NCBI RefSeq assembly: GCF_030655415.1 | Contig: NZ_JAURVN010000008.1 | Span: forward strand, 1 to 45,093 | Length of the DNA: 45,093 nt | Source: Herminiimonas sp. | GTDB taxonomy: Bacteria; Pseudomonadota; Gammaproteobacteria; Burkholderiales; Burkholderiaceae | Direction: 5' to 3' | Part shown: one piece after another, positions 42,553-45,093 of the stretch | How positions within the stretch are numbered: the first letter of the stretch is position 1 | Layout: each line of letters starts with the position of its first letter | The notes under the pieces: model-generated | Told to the model about the DNA's origin: nothing | Database searches by the model: none | Seen by the model: the letters and a program-made list of their open reading frames with translations, nothing else | Position numbers and translations under genes: made by a program

Positions 42553-43272
42553 TTACTCCGGCCTAGAATGACCGTGAATTTTCCTGGCATTGACGATATC
42601 GGCCTTATCATCGGCTGACAGTGCCTGAATACGAGTGGAACCGAGATGATATTCGGGTAACCGATTAATGCCTTGTGCTTTGAGTGTGCGATGATCAACA
42701 CGGCTAGTATGACCATGACTTTCAAGCATCGCATTTTGGAGATCTGCGCAGTTCTTGCGTGTTTGAATCAATTCTTTCCTTAGCAAAATCCTACTCTTAC
42801 CACCACTGTCTTTCTTGCATCCACCATTCTCTGGTTGCTTCGCGTTGTATCGCTTGAATAGTGGTGGTCGATCAATATCATCTTGCAACCGATCAGAAAA
42901 CATCAGATGTACATGTGTGTTGGTTGCTCCTTCAATTGACGAGCAAGGTGCATGGACTGCGTATTGATAAGGTTTGTCGCCGATGAGGGTTTCGATGATG
43001 TCCTTGACCAGGTCTAGATTCTGTTCAAGCGTGAGTTCGGAAGGTAGTGCAATTTCATGTTCGCGGTAGACCGCACCATTAGCGCGTTCGTGTTTATCTC
43101 CTGCTCTCCAGAATGCGTATGGATTGCTATTTGCCCATTCAGGCATATTGCCGTGGCCTTCTACAATCAAATCTTCACGTTGGTTGTATTTGCCTTTTCT
43201 ACCAATGTAGGCAGCGTGATCCGCTGCAGTACCTTTCTTTCCGCTCTTGATGCAATGATGAAAACTTGCCAT
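42553..43272 (-). CDS. MobA/MobL-family relaxase (short form)
   Basis: 239 residues from ATG 43272 (AGAGGT upstream). Opening MASFHHCIKSGKKGTAADHA-AYIGR has the likely nicking Tyr at Y22. The metal-binding histidines of the HUH fold are H107 (YAVHAPC), H120 and H122 (THVHLMFSDR). MobA/MobL relaxases nick plasmid oriT DNA and pilot the strand into the conjugation channel. The protein ends soon after the relaxase domain, whereas many relatives carry a primase or helicase tail, so it is a minimal form or a truncation. An intrinsic terminator sits in its leader. It marks this part of the window as mobilisable DNA. Confidence 0.88.
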   Translation of the reverse strand: MASFHHCIKSGKKGTAADHAAYIGRKGKYNQREDLIVEGHGNMPEWANSNPYAFWRAGDKHERANGAVYREHEIALPSELTLEQNLDLVKDIIETLIGDKPYQYAVHAPCSSIEGATNTHVHLMFSDRLQDDIDRPPLFKRYNAKQPENGGCKKDSGGKSRILLRKELIQTRKNCADLQNAMLESHGHTSRVDHRTLKAQGINRLPEYHLGSTRIQALSADDKADIVNARKIHGHSRPE

Positions 43273-43295
43273 TTTATTTACCTCTATGTCTACGT

Positions 43296-43324
43296 AAAAA
43301 AGCCAGCGAGTTGCTTCGCTGGCT
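43296..43324 (-). terminator. Intrinsic terminator in the relaxase leader
   Basis: On the minus strand AGCCAGCGA (43324-43316) pairs with TCGCTGGCT (43309-43301), followed by six T (43300-43296 and onward). It ends 24 nt before the relaxase ATG on the same strand, so it either ends upstream transcription or acts as an attenuator of the relaxase mRNA. Confidence 0.75.
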
Positions 43325-43522
43325 GCGTTTGAGCGATGAGGTAATACTTGTCGTTTTATGAGGTGATATGGAGAAAGGTTAAGTGCGCGTCCTTTTATCA
43401 CCCCCTTGGTAGATTGGGCTCATTCAATTGTCTTTTATCTCTGCTATGTATTCGTTGTATTACTCTCTCGCATAACATCTGTAGACAAGTAAAAATCATC
43501 CATGCTTAGGACGCGATATGGT

Positions 43523-44050
43523 TTAAAAGAGTAGTCCGTGCTCTGCAAATGAGAATGTGCCGTCCTCTCCAATAATGAAATGATCTAGCACGCGAACGTC
43601 GATCGACTCCAGAAGCGATTTAAGCCGATTGGTAAGTTGCTTGTCGGCGTCACTCGGTTTTGTGCTACCAGAAGGATGGTTGTGTGCCAAGATCATTGAT
43701 GCCGCATTCAATGACATCGCGCGTTGAACGATCACTCTCGGATAGACAGACGTCTGGTGGACTGTTCCAAAAAACAGGGGTTCGTAGGCAATGACGCGAC
43801 TTTGGGTGTCCATGAAAACCACCGCAAATACCTCTCGCTGCTCATTGATGAGTTGCAGACGCAAATAGTCTTTTACGTCCTGTGGACTACTTAATCTTGG
43901 ACCGTGTTTGATCACTTGTTCATCCAGGATTTCAATTGCCCTGTGTACAATCCAGGCGTCTACTGCAGTAAGGTCCTGCAGTAATTGGCTCCAGGGACGG
44001 AGAACGTCTACGTCTTTTTGCTCTACGCATGCGTTAGTAATTCTTGTCAT
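43523..44050 (-). CDS. radC: RadC-family (MPN/JAMM) protein
   Basis: 175 residues from ATG 44050 (GGAGAAACAC upstream). MPN domain with the JAMM metal motif intact: E73 (REVFAVVFMD), then H123-x-H125-PSGSTKP-S133-x-x-D136 (HNHPSGSTKPSDAD). The N-terminal HhH part of chromosomal RadC is replaced by a shorter helical segment, the form usual on plasmids and islands. RadC proteins are dispensable for DNA repair in E. coli, and their substrate is unknown; mobile-element copies are very common. It lies upstream of the relaxase on the same strand. Confidence 0.93.
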   Translation of the reverse strand: MTRITNACVEQKDVDVLRPWSQLLQDLTAVDAWIVHRAIEILDEQVIKHGPRLSSPQDVKDYLRLQLINEQREVFAVVFMDTQSRVIAYEPLFFGTVHQTSVYPRVIVQRAMSLNAASMILAHNHPSGSTKPSDADKQLTNRLKSLLESIDVRVLDHFIIGEDGTFSFAEHGLLF

Positions 44051-44130
44051 GTGTTTCTCCAAGCAGAGGAGAGTGCACGCCAATAAAAGGTAGGCACTTC
44101 CTGGTTATGCTGAAATATAAAGTCGAAAAT

Positions 44131-44160
44131 AAAAAAGACCGCCGAAGCGGTCTTGATTAA
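44131..44160 (-). terminator. Intrinsic terminator between SH3 gene and radC
   Basis: AAGACCGC (44135-44142) and GCGGTCTT (44147-44154) around CGAA. On the minus strand the stem is followed by TTTT-rich sequence, ending transcription of the gene at 44225. Confidence 0.85.
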
Positions 44161-44224
44161 TTTTGGGTTTGGTTATTGCAAGTTCTGAACGGCTCTTATC
44201 TGATCCCTTTTTGATTGAAGGATG

Positions 44225-45093
44225 TTAGAACCTCTGCTGCACTAGAACGATGCGGCTGCGGTGAATGAATCCTTCAGCGCCTCCTGCTATCTGTACCTTC
44301 CACCAATCCGAATTTTGCGGATGTGTCTGGAATGTATCTCCACTCTCGACACGTCCAATGATGGCGCTTTTTCCATTGGCTTGGGCGCGTACGTTTGTGA
44401 AACCGTCCGGGTCGTCAATGACGGCCTCAACAGAAAAATCCTTTGTTGGCTGCGTTCCTACTTGTTTGCCATTGTCTATAAGTAAGCCGTTTACAAATAC
44501 GTATCGATGCGCCTGATTACTTGCTCCCTGCATGGTCAAGACCACGGAGTTATCAATACGCTCGACCTGGTAAATATCAGAGCATGTTCCGAATGTCGGG
44601 TAGCTCTGCGCACCGTTCGCCCGAACTGCGACGAAATTAAAGAGTGCGGGACATGCCGATCCGCCACGATTTTCAATAAGGACGAGATGATCCTCTCCAA
44701 TGCGAAATGATTCTTTGATCGACAGTGATGAATTCGCCTGGACTGCTGGCTTTACCAAACGACCATTGAGGATGAGTTGAGCATGTTCATTGGTCGTGAG
44801 ATGACCGTAACGCGTTTCTAATAAATCTACTCCCTCTTTATCTACGTTAGCCAAGGTAGTTTCATCATGCACATGTTCAGGCGGTGCCACGTTCTCTGAT
44901 GTGATTGGTGGCATGGACAAATCCATTCCTGCCACTGCTTCATTTCTTGGTGACGGTGTCTTATGCCCCTCTTTGTAAAACCCCAGCAGGACATTAATTG
45001 CAATTGACGCGACGAGGAGTACTACGCCGGCAATGGACCACCGTCGTTGCGACTTATTGAATTCTTCGACACTGGCCCAGCTACCTTTTCGCC
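44225..45093 (-). CDS. Membrane-anchored SH3-domain protein, partial at window end
   Basis: The minus-strand frame is open to the window edge (about 288 codons seen; the start lies beyond 45093). After KGSWASVEEFNKSQRRW comes a membrane helix (SIAGVVLLVASIAINVLLGF), so the N-terminus is probably cytoplasmic and the rest periplasmic. A middle beta-rich domain has GGSACPALFNFVAVRANGAQ and TFGTCSDIYQVERIDNS, whose Cys pair may form a disulphide. The C-terminal bacterial SH3 domain is VRAQANGKSAIIGRVESGDT then WWKVQIAGGAEGFIHRSRIV. SH3_3 domains often bind peptidoglycan or proteins. An envelope role near mobilisation genes is inferred, not shown. Confidence 0.75.
   Translation of the reverse strand, partial: RKGSWASVEEFNKSQRRWSIAGVVLLVASIAINVLLGFYKEGHKTPSPRNEAVAGMDLSMPPITSENVAPPEHVHDETTLANVDKEGVDLLETRYGHLTTNEHAQLILNGRLVKPAVQANSSLSIKESFRIGEDHLVLIENRGGSACPALFNFVAVRANGAQSYPTFGTCSDIYQVERIDNSVVLTMQGASNQAHRYVFVNGLLIDNGKQVGTQPTKDFSVEAVIDDPDGFTNVRAQANGKSAIIGRVESGDTFQTHPQNSDWWKVQIAGGAEGFIHRSRIVLVQQRF

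Noticed and set aside
1..45093. tRNA, rRNA and CRISPR arrays
   Set aside because: No tRNA cloverleaf, rRNA segment or regularly spaced direct repeats were noticed by eye. A dedicated tRNA or CRISPR scan was not possible here.

Overview
The window looks like a stretch of a betaproteobacterial genome, most plausibly Burkholderiales/Oxalobacteraceae-like. This is inferred from gene content and protein flavour (a full pelABCDEFG cluster, FecI/FecR/TonB-receptor iron signalling, many PAS/GGDEF/histidine-kinase genes) and from the moderate G+C; no rRNA or other marker gene is present to prove it.

Layout. (1) 1-20.8 kb: a segment bounded by two inverted, internally deleted IS21-family elements (47-485 and 20775-21249). 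It holds a DUF4142 secreted protein, small hypotheticals, a PAS/degenerate HD-GYP protein, decayed remnants, an SDR with a divergent AraC-type regulator, galE, and the complete exopolysaccharide operon pelABCDEFG (7908-20726). (2) 21.4-27.1 kb: an atypical NRAMP-family transporter, then a Fur-box-preceded fecI-fecR-TonB-dependent receptor unit. (3) 27.3-35 kb: a signalling block with a DUF1971 protein, a response regulator - RsbQ-like hydrolase - PAS histidine kinase set, a membrane diguanylate cyclase, a second lone receiver, a kinase with an RsbRD-like N-terminus, and a dead receiver remnant. (4) 35.7-38.6 kb: a CPA2 antiporter, then an Rrf2 regulator with a frameshifted CPYC thioredoxin-reductase-like gene. 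(5) 38.6-45.1 kb: an accessory region of mobile or plasmid type (unknown genes, a DUF3987 protein, a MobA/MobL relaxase, RadC, an SH3-domain membrane protein cut by the window end).

How it fits together. The Pel operon is the centrepiece. PelD keeps an RxxD c-di-GMP site beside a degenerate GGDEF, and the window also encodes a diguanylate cyclase with an intact active site and a degenerate HD-GYP protein. The divergent GalE has Cys at the position that opens the enzyme to N-acetylated sugars, so it can be expected to supply UDP-GalNAc for Pel. The RsbQ-like hydrolase overlaps the PAS kinase gene by 11 nt, which suggests that the hydrolase makes or clears the PAS ligand.

A degenerate inverted repeat (core TGTCYGCTTT...AAAGCAGACA) recurs in at least eight intergenic gaps. 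Several genes are visibly decaying: both istA copies, a TonB-receptor tail, a receiver domain, the CPYC oxidoreductase and a small secreted protein.
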